Assembly (NCBI RefSeq): GCF_007097265.1
Contig: NZ_VJZP01000015.1
Coordinates: 1 to 64,000 of the forward strand
Length of the DNA: 64,000 bases
Direction of reading: 5' to 3'
Origin: Flavobacterium gawalongense
GTDB lineage: Bacteria; Bacteroidota; Bacteroidia; Flavobacteriales; Flavobacteriaceae
The notes under the pieces are model-generated. The model was not told the DNA's origin, did not search any database, and saw nothing but the letters and a program-made list of their open reading frames with translations. The position numbers and the translations under genes were made by a program. Shown piece after piece: positions 54,498 to 62,670 of the stretch (its first letter is position 1; every line of letters begins with the position of its first letter).

Positions 54498-55463
54498 TTG
54501 AAAATAACAAGAGAAATTAAAACTGCTATATTAGTCATTGCATCTATTTTATTATTCATTTGGGGCTACAGTTTTTTAAAAGGAAGGGATCTTTTTACAA
54601 ATTACAAAACATTTTATGTAGAATATGAAAGTGTAGAAGGATTAGCTACATCGGCACCTGTAACACTAAACGGCTTGGTTATAGGTAAAGTAAACAGTAT
54701 TACAATAAATGAAAATACAGGAATATTATTGGTTGAATTACAATTAAAAACGGATTTCCCTATATCTAAATCCAGTACCGCTTCTATTTATGAGCCTGGA
54801 TTTATTGGTGGAAAACAAATTGCAATCAATCCGAATTTTAATGATAAAACCCTAGCTGTTGATGGTCAAAAATTACAGGGAACCACAAAATTAGGACTTA
54901 CTGATAAAGTTGGGGATAAATTAGCTCCTCTTCAGGAAAAATTAGAAAAGATAATGGCTAACACAGATAAACTATTATCAGGTATTAACAATGTTTTGGA
55001 TAAAAACGGGCAAGAAAATTTGAAGGTTAGTTTAGCCGAGTTAAGTAAGACTATTGAGCAATTTCACAAAGCTACCGTAAGTGTTAATACATTATTAGAT
55101 GATAATAAAGCTAAAATAGAAGGAGCTGTAACGAACTTTAATAAAATATCAGGTGACTTTTCTAAAATATCTGATTCATTGAGCAAAGCAGATCTAGGAA
55201 AAACTGTAAAAAATCTAAATAAAACGTTAGCTAGAGTTGATGGTATTATGAGTGGTTTGGAATCAGGAAAAGGTTCTATGGGTAAATTATTAAACGATGA
55301 GGCTTTTTATGAAAATATAAAAGCAACAACCAGAGAATTAGAATTATTATTGCAAGATATAAGATTGTCTCCAACAAGGTATGTTAATGTTTCTTTATTT
55401 GGAAAGAAAAATAAACCTTATGTTGCACCGATAAATGATTCTATAATAAAAGAAAAAAACTAA
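54498..55463 (+). CDS. MlaD/MCE family lipid-transport protein
   Basis: A 321-residue protein starting at TTG (there is no ATG in reach). An N-terminal signal anchor (TAILVIASILLFIWGYSFLK) is followed by one MCE domain with YVEYESVEGLATSAPVTLNG and VIGKVNSITINEN, then a long coiled-coil tail (LEKIMANTDKLLSGINNVLD onward). MlaD binds the Mla ABC transporter in the inner membrane and passes phospholipids across the periplasm. The rest of an Mla operon is not here. It starts 50 bases after the amidase gene and ends 4 bases before the next gene. Confidence 0.88.
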   Translation: MKITREIKTAILVIASILLFIWGYSFLKGRDLFTNYKTFYVEYESVEGLATSAPVTLNGLVIGKVNSITINENTGILLVELQLKTDFPISKSSTASIYEPGFIGGKQIAINPNFNDKTLAVDGQKLQGTTKLGLTDKVGDKLAPLQEKLEKIMANTDKLLSGINNVLDKNGQENLKVSLAELSKTIEQFHKATVSVNTLLDDNKAKIEGAVTNFNKISGDFSKISDSLSKADLGKTVKNLNKTLARVDGIMSGLESGKGSMGKLLNDEAFYENIKATTRELELLLQDIRLSPTRYVNVSLFGKKNKPYVAPINDSIIKEKN

Positions 55464-55467
55464 CAAA

Positions 55468-56799
55468 ATGAGCTATTTAGACAATATATTGTTTGCCATA
55501 TTATTAGCTATTGGGTTTGGTTATTTTTATATTAATGTGAAAAAAATCATTCGAAATATAAATCTTGGTGCAGCCATAAACCGAAAAGACAACGCTAAAG
55601 CACGTTGGGAAAACATGGCTATGATTGCACTTGGTCAATCTAAAATGGTAAAAAAACCTGTTGCAGGTGTGCTTCATATTATTGTTTATGTAGGTTTTGT
55701 AATCATCAATATTGAGTTGTTGGAAATAATTATTGATGGTCTTTTTGGTACTCATAGAGTTTTTGCTTTTTTAGGGACTTTATATAATGTATTAATTGCC
55801 TCATTTGAAATATTGGCACTTTTAGTTTTAGTAGCTGTTTTTACTTTTTGGATTAGAAGAAATATAATCAAATTGCAACGATTTTCAAGTACGGATTTGA
55901 AAGGTTCTCCAGAAAGGGATGCTAATTATATTCTTTATTTTGAAGTTGTTTTGATGGTATTGTTTTTATTAATGAATGCTTCCGATTTGCACTTACAAAA
56001 CATACCCGGTGGCTTTTCTCATTTTATCAAAGCAGGTTCATTTCCAATAAGTCAATTTATAGAACCATTGTTTAACGGAATGTCAAATGAATTAGTGATG
56101 CTTCTTACAGAAATATTTTGGTGGTTGCATATTACGGGTATTTTGATTTTTATGAACTATCTGTATTTTTCAAAACACTTACATATATTATTGGCATTTC
56201 CTAATACCTATTTTGCAAATTTAAACCCACAAGGTCAATTTGATAATCTGGAATCAGTTACTAAAGAAGTGAAAATGATGATGGATCCTAACGCTGATCC
56301 ATTTGCGGCAGCACCAGTTAACGAAAACGAAGTACCAGGTAAGTTTGGAGCAAGTGATGTTCAGGATTTAAATTGGGTACAATTATTGAACGCTTATACC
56401 TGTACTGAATGTGGTCGTTGTACCTCTTCTTGTCCTGCCAATATAACAGGGAAAAAATTGTCCCCTCGTAAAATAATGATGGATACAAGAGATAGACTGG
56501 AAGAAGTAGGACGAAATATTGATGCCAATAAAGGTATTTTTGTACCAGATAATAAATCATTATTGAACGATTATATTACACCAGAAGAGCTTTGGGCTTG
56601 CACTTCCTGTAATGCATGTGTAGAGGAATGTCCGGTAAATATAAGTCCTCTATCTATTATTATGGATATGCGACGCTATTTAGTAATGGAGCAAAGTGCG
56701 GCTCCAATGCCAATAAATGCGATGATGAGCAATATAGAAAATAACGGGGCACCTTGGCAATACAATCAGCAAGACCGATTGAATTGGAAAAACGAGTAG
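55468..56799 (+). CDS. Membrane-bound (Fe-S)-binding protein, Hdr/GlpC-like
   Basis: A 443-residue protein with an N-terminal membrane part of about five helices (HIIVYVGFVIINIELLEIII, LIASFEILALLVLVAVFTFW, VVLMVLFLLMNASDL and others). A soluble C-terminal ferredoxin domain has two 4Fe-4S motifs, CTECGRCTSSCP and CTSCNACVEECP. It resembles the electron-carrying membrane subunits of heterodisulfide-reductase-like complexes. The partner with two CCG motifs is encoded two genes on, at 57424. Redox partner and substrate are unknown. Confidence 0.88.
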   Translation: MSYLDNILFAILLAIGFGYFYINVKKIIRNINLGAAINRKDNAKARWENMAMIALGQSKMVKKPVAGVLHIIVYVGFVIINIELLEIIIDGLFGTHRVFAFLGTLYNVLIASFEILALLVLVAVFTFWIRRNIIKLQRFSSTDLKGSPERDANYILYFEVVLMVLFLLMNASDLHLQNIPGGFSHFIKAGSFPISQFIEPLFNGMSNELVMLLTEIFWWLHITGILIFMNYLYFSKHLHILLAFPNTYFANLNPQGQFDNLESVTKEVKMMMDPNADPFAAAPVNENEVPGKFGASDVQDLNWVQLLNAYTCTECGRCTSSCPANITGKKLSPRKIMMDTRDRLEEVGRNIDANKGIFVPDNKSLLNDYITPEELWACTSCNACVEECPVNISPLSIIMDMRRYLVMEQSAAPMPINAMMSNIENNGAPWQYNQQDRLNWKNE

Positions 56800-56902
56800 A
56801 CGCTATTTATTACGTCTAGATTAAAATAAATAGGCTTCTATAAAGCGGTTAGGAGTTTTTTTATCATTTTTTAGACAAAGATAAATTAGAAAAAAACGTA
56901 AG

Positions 56903-57349
56903 ATGAACACAGAAGATTTAGACAAAAAATTAGTCGAAGCAACAGAAAATGGACAACATATAAGTCCAATACTTCCAGAGGGTGTAAAAAATTATTTGAT
57001 TGATATTGATGGTACAATTTGTGATGATATTCCTAATGAAGAACCAGAAAGAATGGCAACTGCCGAAGTATATCCTGACGCATTAATTACATTGAATAAA
57101 TGGTATGATGAAGGTCATATTATTTTCTTTTTTACTTCAAGAACAGAAGCTCATAGAGAAGTTACTGAAGAATGGCTGAATAGATTTGGATTCAAATATC
57201 ATGGAATGGTAATGGGAAAACCAAGAGGAGGAAACTACCATTGGATTGATAACCATTTAGTAAAAGCAACTCGTTACAGAGGAAAATTTACTGATTTGGT
57301 TGATAAAGAGGTTACTATTCAAGTTTTTGACGACGGTCAACACGAATAG
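56903..57349 (+). CDS. HAD-like phosphatase domain protein
   Basis: A 148-residue protein with the HAD motif I YLIDIDGTICDD (two Asp), motif II in IIFFFTSRTEAHREV and a late acidic motif in YHWIDNHLVKATRY. It is about as small as a capless HAD fold can be. Some flavobacterial records call it phosphoheptose isomerase, which the sequence does not support. It sits between the two Fe-S genes, which suggests work in the same pathway. Substrate unknown. Confidence 0.75.
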   Translation: MNTEDLDKKLVEATENGQHISPILPEGVKNYLIDIDGTICDDIPNEEPERMATAEVYPDALITLNKWYDEGHIIFFFTSRTEAHREVTEEWLNRFGFKYHGMVMGKPRGGNYHWIDNHLVKATRYRGKFTDLVDKEVTIQVFDDGQHE

Positions 57350-57358
57350 ATCACAGAT

Positions 57359-57416
57359 GTTAGATTTCAGATTTCAGATTTTAAAACTTGAAACTTTGAA
57401 CTTTAAACTTTAAACA
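57359..57416. repeat. Short tandem-like spacer sequence
   Basis: AGATTTCAGATTTCAGATTT and AACTTTGAACTTTAAACTTT are short direct repeats in the 74-base spacer between the HAD gene and the Fe-S gene. They are simple-sequence spacer and carry no coding content. Confidence 0.5.
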
Positions 57417-57423
57417 AAAATAT

Positions 57424-58215
57424 ATGTCAGAAAGTTTGATAGTGCCAACTATGGCCGAAATGTTAGCTCAAGGTAAACAACCAGAAGTTTTGTTTTGGGT
57501 AGGTTGTGCAGGAAGTTTTGATGATAGAGCAAAAAAAATTACCAAGGCATTTGTACGAATTTTAAATCGTACAAATGTCTCTTTTGCAGTGCTTGGTACA
57601 GAAGAAAGTTGTACTGGCGATCCAGCCAAAAGAGCGGGTAATGAGTTCTTGTTTCAAATGCAAGCCATGATGAATATTGAGGTTTTAAATGCATATGAAG
57701 CAAAAAAAATTGTTACGGCTTGTCCGCATTGTTTTAATACGCTCAAAAATGAGTATCCTGAATTAGGTGGAAAATATGAAGTAGTTCATCATACAGAGTT
57801 TTTAAAATCTTTGTTGGATGATGGAAGATTGACCATTGAAGGAGGACAATTTAAAGGAAAACGAATTACTTTTCATGATCCTTGCTATTTAGGAAGAGCC
57901 AATAATGTATATGAAGCGCCAAGAGATTTGATTCTTAAATTGGATGCCGAATTAGTAGAAATGAAACGTTCTAAAGCAAACGGATTATGTTGTGGTGCTG
58001 GTGGTGCCCAAATGTTTAAAGATGCCGAGCCTGGAAACAAGGAAGTCAATATTGAAAGAACTGAAGAAGCATTAGAAACAAAACCAGAAATAATCGCTGC
58101 TGGTTGCCCTTTTTGTAATACTATGATGACTGATGGTATTAAAAATAAAGAAAAAGAAGGCGAAGTAAAAGTAATGGACATTGCCGAATTGATTGCCAAT
58201 GCCCAAGATTTGTAA
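57424..58215 (+). CDS. CCG-domain (Fe-S)-binding protein, HdrB/LutA-like
   Basis: A 263-residue cytoplasmic protein with two CCG-type cysteine clusters: VTACPHCFNTLKNEYPELGG with DPCYLGRANNVYEAP, and LCCGAGGAQMFKDA with AGCPFCNTMMTDG. The fold matches HdrB, GlpC and LutA subunits that carry noncubane Fe-S clusters. Paired with the membrane (Fe-S) protein at 55468 it probably forms a heterodisulfide-reductase-like or lactate-oxidation-like complex. The electron donor is unknown. Confidence 0.9.
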   Translation: MSESLIVPTMAEMLAQGKQPEVLFWVGCAGSFDDRAKKITKAFVRILNRTNVSFAVLGTEESCTGDPAKRAGNEFLFQMQAMMNIEVLNAYEAKKIVTACPHCFNTLKNEYPELGGKYEVVHHTEFLKSLLDDGRLTIEGGQFKGKRITFHDPCYLGRANNVYEAPRDLILKLDAELVEMKRSKANGLCCGAGGAQMFKDAEPGNKEVNIERTEEALETKPEIIAAGCPFCNTMMTDGIKNKEKEGEVKVMDIAELIANAQDL

Positions 58216-58278
58216 TAAAGTATTGATTCAATATTTATTACTTTTTTATTTAAAATTCACAATTTATAATTAAATATC

Positions 58279-58761
58279 ATGTACGTTCCATTTGAAAATT
58301 TACCCGAAGAATCCAAAATCTGGATTTATCAATCGAACAGAAAGTTTTCGGATGCCGAATTTTCCGAAATTGAAACTGCCTTGCAATCTTTTCTTGAGGC
58401 TTGGGCGGCTCATGGTACCAGTTTAGAATCGTCCTACCAATTAAAATACAACCGATTTATTATTATCGCTGTAAATCAAGATGTTCAGGCTGCAACGGGT
58501 TGTTCTATAGATTCCTCTGTAGAATTTATTCAAAGTTTAGAACAAAAATACAGTGTAGATTTATTGGATAAAATGAATGTGACTTTCAAATTAGGGGAGC
58601 ATATTGCGCACAAGCCTCTTATTGATTTCAAAAAGATGGTAAAAGATAAAGCAGTTACTGAAAATACTATAGTTTTCAATAATTTAGTTAATACTATAGA
58701 AGAATATAATGAATCCTGGGAAGTTCCTGCCATGGACAGCTGGCATAGTCGCTTTTTTTAA
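58279..58761 (+). CDS. Conserved protein of unknown function
   Basis: A 160-residue soluble protein with no signal peptide. Segments that stand out are ESKIWIYQSNRKFSDAEFSE, FLEAWAAHGTSLESSYQLKY, AATGCSIDSSVEFIQSL and SWEVPAMDSWHSRFF at the end. Flavobacterial records call such proteins ABC transporter ATPases, but there is no Walker A or signature motif. It follows the CCG protein by 63 bases and precedes the GH3 lipoprotein by 13 bases, so it is part of that operon. Confidence 0.75.
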   Translation: MYVPFENLPEESKIWIYQSNRKFSDAEFSEIETALQSFLEAWAAHGTSLESSYQLKYNRFIIIAVNQDVQAATGCSIDSSVEFIQSLEQKYSVDLLDKMNVTFKLGEHIAHKPLIDFKKMVKDKAVTENTIVFNNLVNTIEEYNESWEVPAMDSWHSRFF

Positions 58762-58774
58762 ACAAAATAGTTCA

Positions 58775-61768
58775 ATGAAAAAAATAGGCATCAAAATCGT
58801 TTTTTTTTATGTCTTATTTCTTTTTGTTGCTACTAGTTGTGTTGGTACAAAAATTAATAAGAATAAAGTAATTTTAACCAACGTTCCGTCCAAAACAGAA
58901 AATTTGGACAGTATAAATTCAAGTAATACACCAAAACTTTTTGAATTGTCACCCGAAGGTAATAAGTGGGTCGATAGTCTCTATAATGCTATGACTTTAG
59001 AGGAAAAATTAGGGCAGTTATTTATGGTTGCCGCTTATTCTAATAAAGATACCGTACACTTCAACGCAATTGATAAACTGATACAGGAAAACAAAATTGG
59101 AGGATTAATTTTCTTCCAAGGAGGTCCGGTTCGTCAAGTAAAACTTACTAATCGTTTTCAATCTAAATCAAAAATCCCATTGTTTATTGGTAATGATGCG
59201 GAATGGGGTTTGAATATGCGACTTGATTCGACCTCTAGATATCCATGGAATATGACTCTTGGAGCCATTCAGGACATGAAATTGTTAGAGAAAGTTGGTG
59301 TCCAAATGGGCAAACAAAGCAAGCGATTGGGATTACAATTTAATTTTGCTCCAGTTCTCGATATCAATACGAATCCCAGAAATCCCATTATAGGTTTTCG
59401 TTCTTTTGGTGAAGATAAATTCAAGGTTACTGAGCGAGCTATAGCTCTAATGAAAGGAGTTCAAAGCCAGGGAATATTTTCGACTGGTAAGCATTTTCCG
59501 GGGCATGGCGATACTGAAATTGATTCTCATAAGGGATTGCCAACGATTAATTTTTCTAAGGAAAGATTAGAACAAGTAGAGTTTTACCCCTATAAAAAAA
59601 TGTTTCACGAAGGACTTTCCTCAGTTATGGTGGCACATTTAAATGTACCTAGTTTAGAGATAAGGCCTAATTTTCCTTCTTCAATTTCCTATAATGTGGT
59701 AACCAATATTCTTCAAAAAGAATTGGGATTCAAAGGACTTATTTTTACCGATGCTTTGAATATGAAAAGTGTAAGTAACTTCAAGTTGCCTAGCGAAATT
59801 AATTTTGAAGCTTTTATGGCTGGAAATGATGTATTATTATTTCCTGAAAATGTTCCGATAGCAATTGAAAAATTTAAACTTGCTTATTCGGCTAATTTAT
59901 TTTCAGCCGAAAGATTGGCTTTTTCTGTAAAGAAAATATTAAAATTCAAATATAAAGCGGGTTTAAACTCTTATAAACCTATTGCAACAGATAATTTATA
60001 TAACGATTTAAATTCATCTGAAAATGATGCTTTACAGTATGAATTGTATGAAAATGCAGTTACAGTTCTAAAAAATACGGCTTCTGTTTTACCAATAAAA
60101 AGTTTGGACAAACAAAAAATAGCTTACGTAAAAATAGGAGATGATAACAATGATGCTTTTGTTTCGACTTTGAAGAAATACACCGAAGTAACTGTAATTG
60201 CAGATACTAATCTGGATAGTTTACAAGTAAAATTACAACCGTTTACAACTGTAATCATTGGATACCACAAATCGGATGTTGCTTTTAAAAACGAGGATTT
60301 AAAATCAAATGAATTATTTAAGATAAATTTTTTAGCCAAAAATAATAATGTAATTCTGGATGTTTTTGCCAAACCATATTCATTATTACCTTTTGCAAAT
60401 TTTGATGCTATCGAAGGATTGGTCGTTTCCTATCAAAATAGTGCTATTGCACAAGTCGTTTCGGCAGAATTAATTTTTGGAGCGATTGAAGCTAAAGGAA
60501 AATTACCGGTTTCTATCAATTCAAGTTTCAAAGTAAATGATGGATTAGTAACCGAAAAATTAAATCGATTAGGATTCACAACTCCTGAAAATGTAGGAAT
60601 GAATTCTGCAATTTTGTCAAAAATTGATGGCATCGCCAATAAAGCGATTAATGCTAAAATGACACCGGGAATTCAGGTTTTGGTAGCGAGAAACGGGAAA
60701 GTGATCTATCAAAAATCGTTTGGACATCATACCTATGATAAAACTTTGAAGGTTCAAAATTCAGATATTTATGATGTTGCATCGTTGACAAAAATTTTGG
60801 CTACTTTACCTAATGTGATGCTGCAATACGATCAGCAGAAAATAAATTTAGAAACGACATTAGGATCTATGTGCCCTATTTTTAAAGATTCGAATAAGCA
60901 AAATATCAATTTCAAGGATTTATTGTCTCATTATGCCGGGCTTGCTGCAGGGATTCCATTTTATAAAGCAGCCATTGACAAATCGAAATCTTCTGAAACT
61001 TATTTTAGAAAGATTCCTGATAGTCAGTTTTCTAAGCAATTGGGAGATAGTCTTTTTATAAGAAATGATTTTAGCGACACGATTATGAAAATGATTGTTA
61101 AAAGTAAAGTATCATTGAAAAAAGAATACAAATACAGTGATCTTACTTTTATGATTTTGAAAGATTATTTAGAAAAAACGACGGGTAAAACATTAGATGT
61201 TTTAATTCAAGAGAATTTCTATCGCTCACTCGGAATGAATAATTCCAGTTTCAATCCATTAGCTAAATTTGATAAAAACAGAATTCCTCCAACAGAAACA
61301 GATACGTATTTCCGTCGTCAACTTTTGCAAGGTTATGTCAATGATTTGTCGGCTGCATTAGAAGGTGGAGTTTCGGGTCATGCCGGAGTTTTTTCGAATG
61401 CCATGGATGTGGCTAAAATAATGGAGCTTTATTTGCAAAAAGGAAGTTACGGTAATCAGCGGTATTTTTCTGAAAAAACATTTGAAGATTTCAATACGTG
61501 TTATTTTTGTGCTGCAGGGAATAGGAGAGGTGTTGGTTTTGATAAACCACAATTGGGTATTGAAGGACCTACATGCGGTTGTGCTTCGATGACAAGTTTT
61601 GGGCACACCGGTTATACAGGAACGATGGCTTGGGCTGATCCTGAAACTAAAATCGTCTATGTATTTTTATCCAACAGAACTTTTCCAATTGCTGCCGAAA
61701 ATAGATTATCTAAAGAAAACATTCGTGAAGATATCCAGAAGGTGATTTATGAAGCGATTGTAAACTAG
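58775..61768 (+). CDS. Glycoside hydrolase family 3 / beta-lactamase fusion, lipoprotein
   Basis: A 997-residue protein from the ATG opening MKKIGIKIVFFYVLFLFVAT with lipobox ATSC; a longer frame start at 58709 overlaps the previous gene. The first half is a GH3 NagZ-like hydrolase: LGQLFMVAAYSN, FAPVLDINTNPRNPIIGFRS, GKHFPGHGDTEIDSHKGLP (diagnostic) and LIFTDALNMKSV with the nucleophilic Asp. The second half is a serine beta-lactamase fold with Ser-x-x-Lys in VASLTKILATLP, Tyr-Ser-Asp in YKYSDLTFMILKDY and HTGYTG for the third motif. It probably trims peptidoglycan-derived sugars; the lactamase half may be an esterase or peptidase. Confidence 0.9.
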   Translation: MKKIGIKIVFFYVLFLFVATSCVGTKINKNKVILTNVPSKTENLDSINSSNTPKLFELSPEGNKWVDSLYNAMTLEEKLGQLFMVAAYSNKDTVHFNAIDKLIQENKIGGLIFFQGGPVRQVKLTNRFQSKSKIPLFIGNDAEWGLNMRLDSTSRYPWNMTLGAIQDMKLLEKVGVQMGKQSKRLGLQFNFAPVLDINTNPRNPIIGFRSFGEDKFKVTERAIALMKGVQSQGIFSTGKHFPGHGDTEIDSHKGLPTINFSKERLEQVEFYPYKKMFHEGLSSVMVAHLNVPSLEIRPNFPSSISYNVVTNILQKELGFKGLIFTDALNMKSVSNFKLPSEINFEAFMAGNDVLLFPENVPIAIEKFKLAYSANLFSAERLAFSVKKILKFKYKAGLNSYKPIATDNLYNDLNSSENDALQYELYENAVTVLKNTASVLPIKSLDKQKIAYVKIGDDNNDAFVSTLKKYTEVTVIADTNLDSLQVKLQPFTTVIIGYHKSDVAFKNEDLKSNELFKINFLAKNNNVILDVFAKPYSLLPFANFDAIEGLVVSYQNSAIAQVVSAELIFGAIEAKGKLPVSINSSFKVNDGLVTEKLNRLGFTTPENVGMNSAILSKIDGIANKAINAKMTPGIQVLVARNGKVIYQKSFGHHTYDKTLKVQNSDIYDVASLTKILATLPNVMLQYDQQKINLETTLGSMCPIFKDSNKQNINFKDLLSHYAGLAAGIPFYKAAIDKSKSSETYFRKIPDSQFSKQLGDSLFIRNDFSDTIMKMIVKSKVSLKKEYKYSDLTFMILKDYLEKTTGKTLDVLIQENFYRSLGMNNSSFNPLAKFDKNRIPPTETDTYFRRQLLQGYVNDLSAALEGGVSGHAGVFSNAMDVAKIMELYLQKGSYGNQRYFSEKTFEDFNTCYFCAAGNRRGVGFDKPQLGIEGPTCGCASMTSFGHTGYTGTMAWADPETKIVYVFLSNRTFPIAAENRLSKENIREDIQKVIYEAIVN

Positions 61769-61794
61769 CGCAATTTTGACGGAATAATTAGGCT

Positions 61795-61835
61795 ATAGTC
61801 CAAATGGAATTAGGAAACAATTTCATTTGGACTAT
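61795..61835 (+). terminator. Hairpin after the GH3 fusion gene
   Basis: Arms 61795-61811 and 61819-61835 pair at 16 of 17 positions around a 7-base loop. The T tract after it is weak (TTCTATT), so it is a plausible but not certain terminator. Confidence 0.5.
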
Positions 61836-61932
61836 TTCTATTAAAATGGCTTTTGTGAATTTTATTTGAAGTATTTAGTTCCAAATTTTACCGTGTATTA
61901 TATTATATTATATTTGATATAAAAAGAGTTTA

Positions 61933-62541
61933 ATGAAAAATAAAAAGAAGGTTTTTGCAAAAGTGAATTTAATTGTGTTGCTTTTTTGCATGACTTTTGT
62001 AAGTGCCCAAAATATTGATATAAATACTTTACGGGATATTAATGTAGATAGAAATAAAAACTTAGGTCCCACTTTTAAGTTAGTAACTAATAGTGCGGTT
62101 CCATTCAGTGTTGCAACTCCCCTTATTATTTACTCCGTTGGATTAATAAAGAAAGATAGTACAATCAAAAAACAGGCGATTTTTATTGGTGAAACATTTT
62201 TAGTGAATGCATTTGTTACCATTGCATTGAAACATACTATAAAAAGGAACAGACCATTTGAAACCTATCAAGATATTGACAAAGCAACAACGTCACTGGG
62301 TGATTCATTTCCTTCAGGTCATACTTCTTTAGCTTTTGCAACAGCAACATCATTGAGCATAGTATATCCCAAATGGTATGTTATTGCACCATCTTTCGTA
62401 TGGGCAGGAGCAGTAGGATATTCAAGGATGCATTTGGGTGTCCACTATCCAAGTGACGTTTTAGCAGGAGCAATTATTGGCAGTGGTTCAGCTTATCTTA
62501 GTTATAAAATGAATAAATGGATTAATAAAAAAAAGATCTGA
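61933..62541 (+). CDS. PAP2 family phosphatase
   Basis: A 202-residue membrane phosphatase. The N-terminus has a signal or anchor (VNLIVLLFCMTFVSAQ). The three PAP2 motifs are KHTIKRNRP (K-x6-RP), FPSGHTSLAFA (PSGH) and SRMHLGVHYPSDVLAGA (SR-x5-H-x3-D). Members dephosphorylate lipid phosphates such as undecaprenyl pyrophosphate or phosphatidic acid; no specific substrate can be assigned. It is a single gene between the GH3 fusion and the metal pump. Confidence 0.88.
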   Translation: MKNKKKVFAKVNLIVLLFCMTFVSAQNIDINTLRDINVDRNKNLGPTFKLVTNSAVPFSVATPLIIYSVGLIKKDSTIKKQAIFIGETFLVNAFVTIALKHTIKRNRPFETYQDIDKATTSLGDSFPSGHTSLAFATATSLSIVYPKWYVIAPSFVWAGAVGYSRMHLGVHYPSDVLAGAIIGSGSAYLSYKMNKWINKKKI

Positions 62542-62670
62542 AAAAGACAAGTAGTAGTAAGTTAATATTATCATTTAAAAAAAATAAAAGTAGAAAATAA
62601 AAATATTTAATTACACAATAAAATGTCTGAATATTATCATTAGTAAGTATTAAGAATAAAATTATTTAAA

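Noticed and set aside
57350..57423. A possible regulatory direct-repeat array before the CCG protein
   Set aside because: The repeats are low-complexity and resemble other flavobacterial spacers; no regulator site is suggested.
58709..58774. Upstream start for the GH3 fusion
   Set aside because: It overlaps the previous gene and would bury the lipoprotein signal that begins at 58775.
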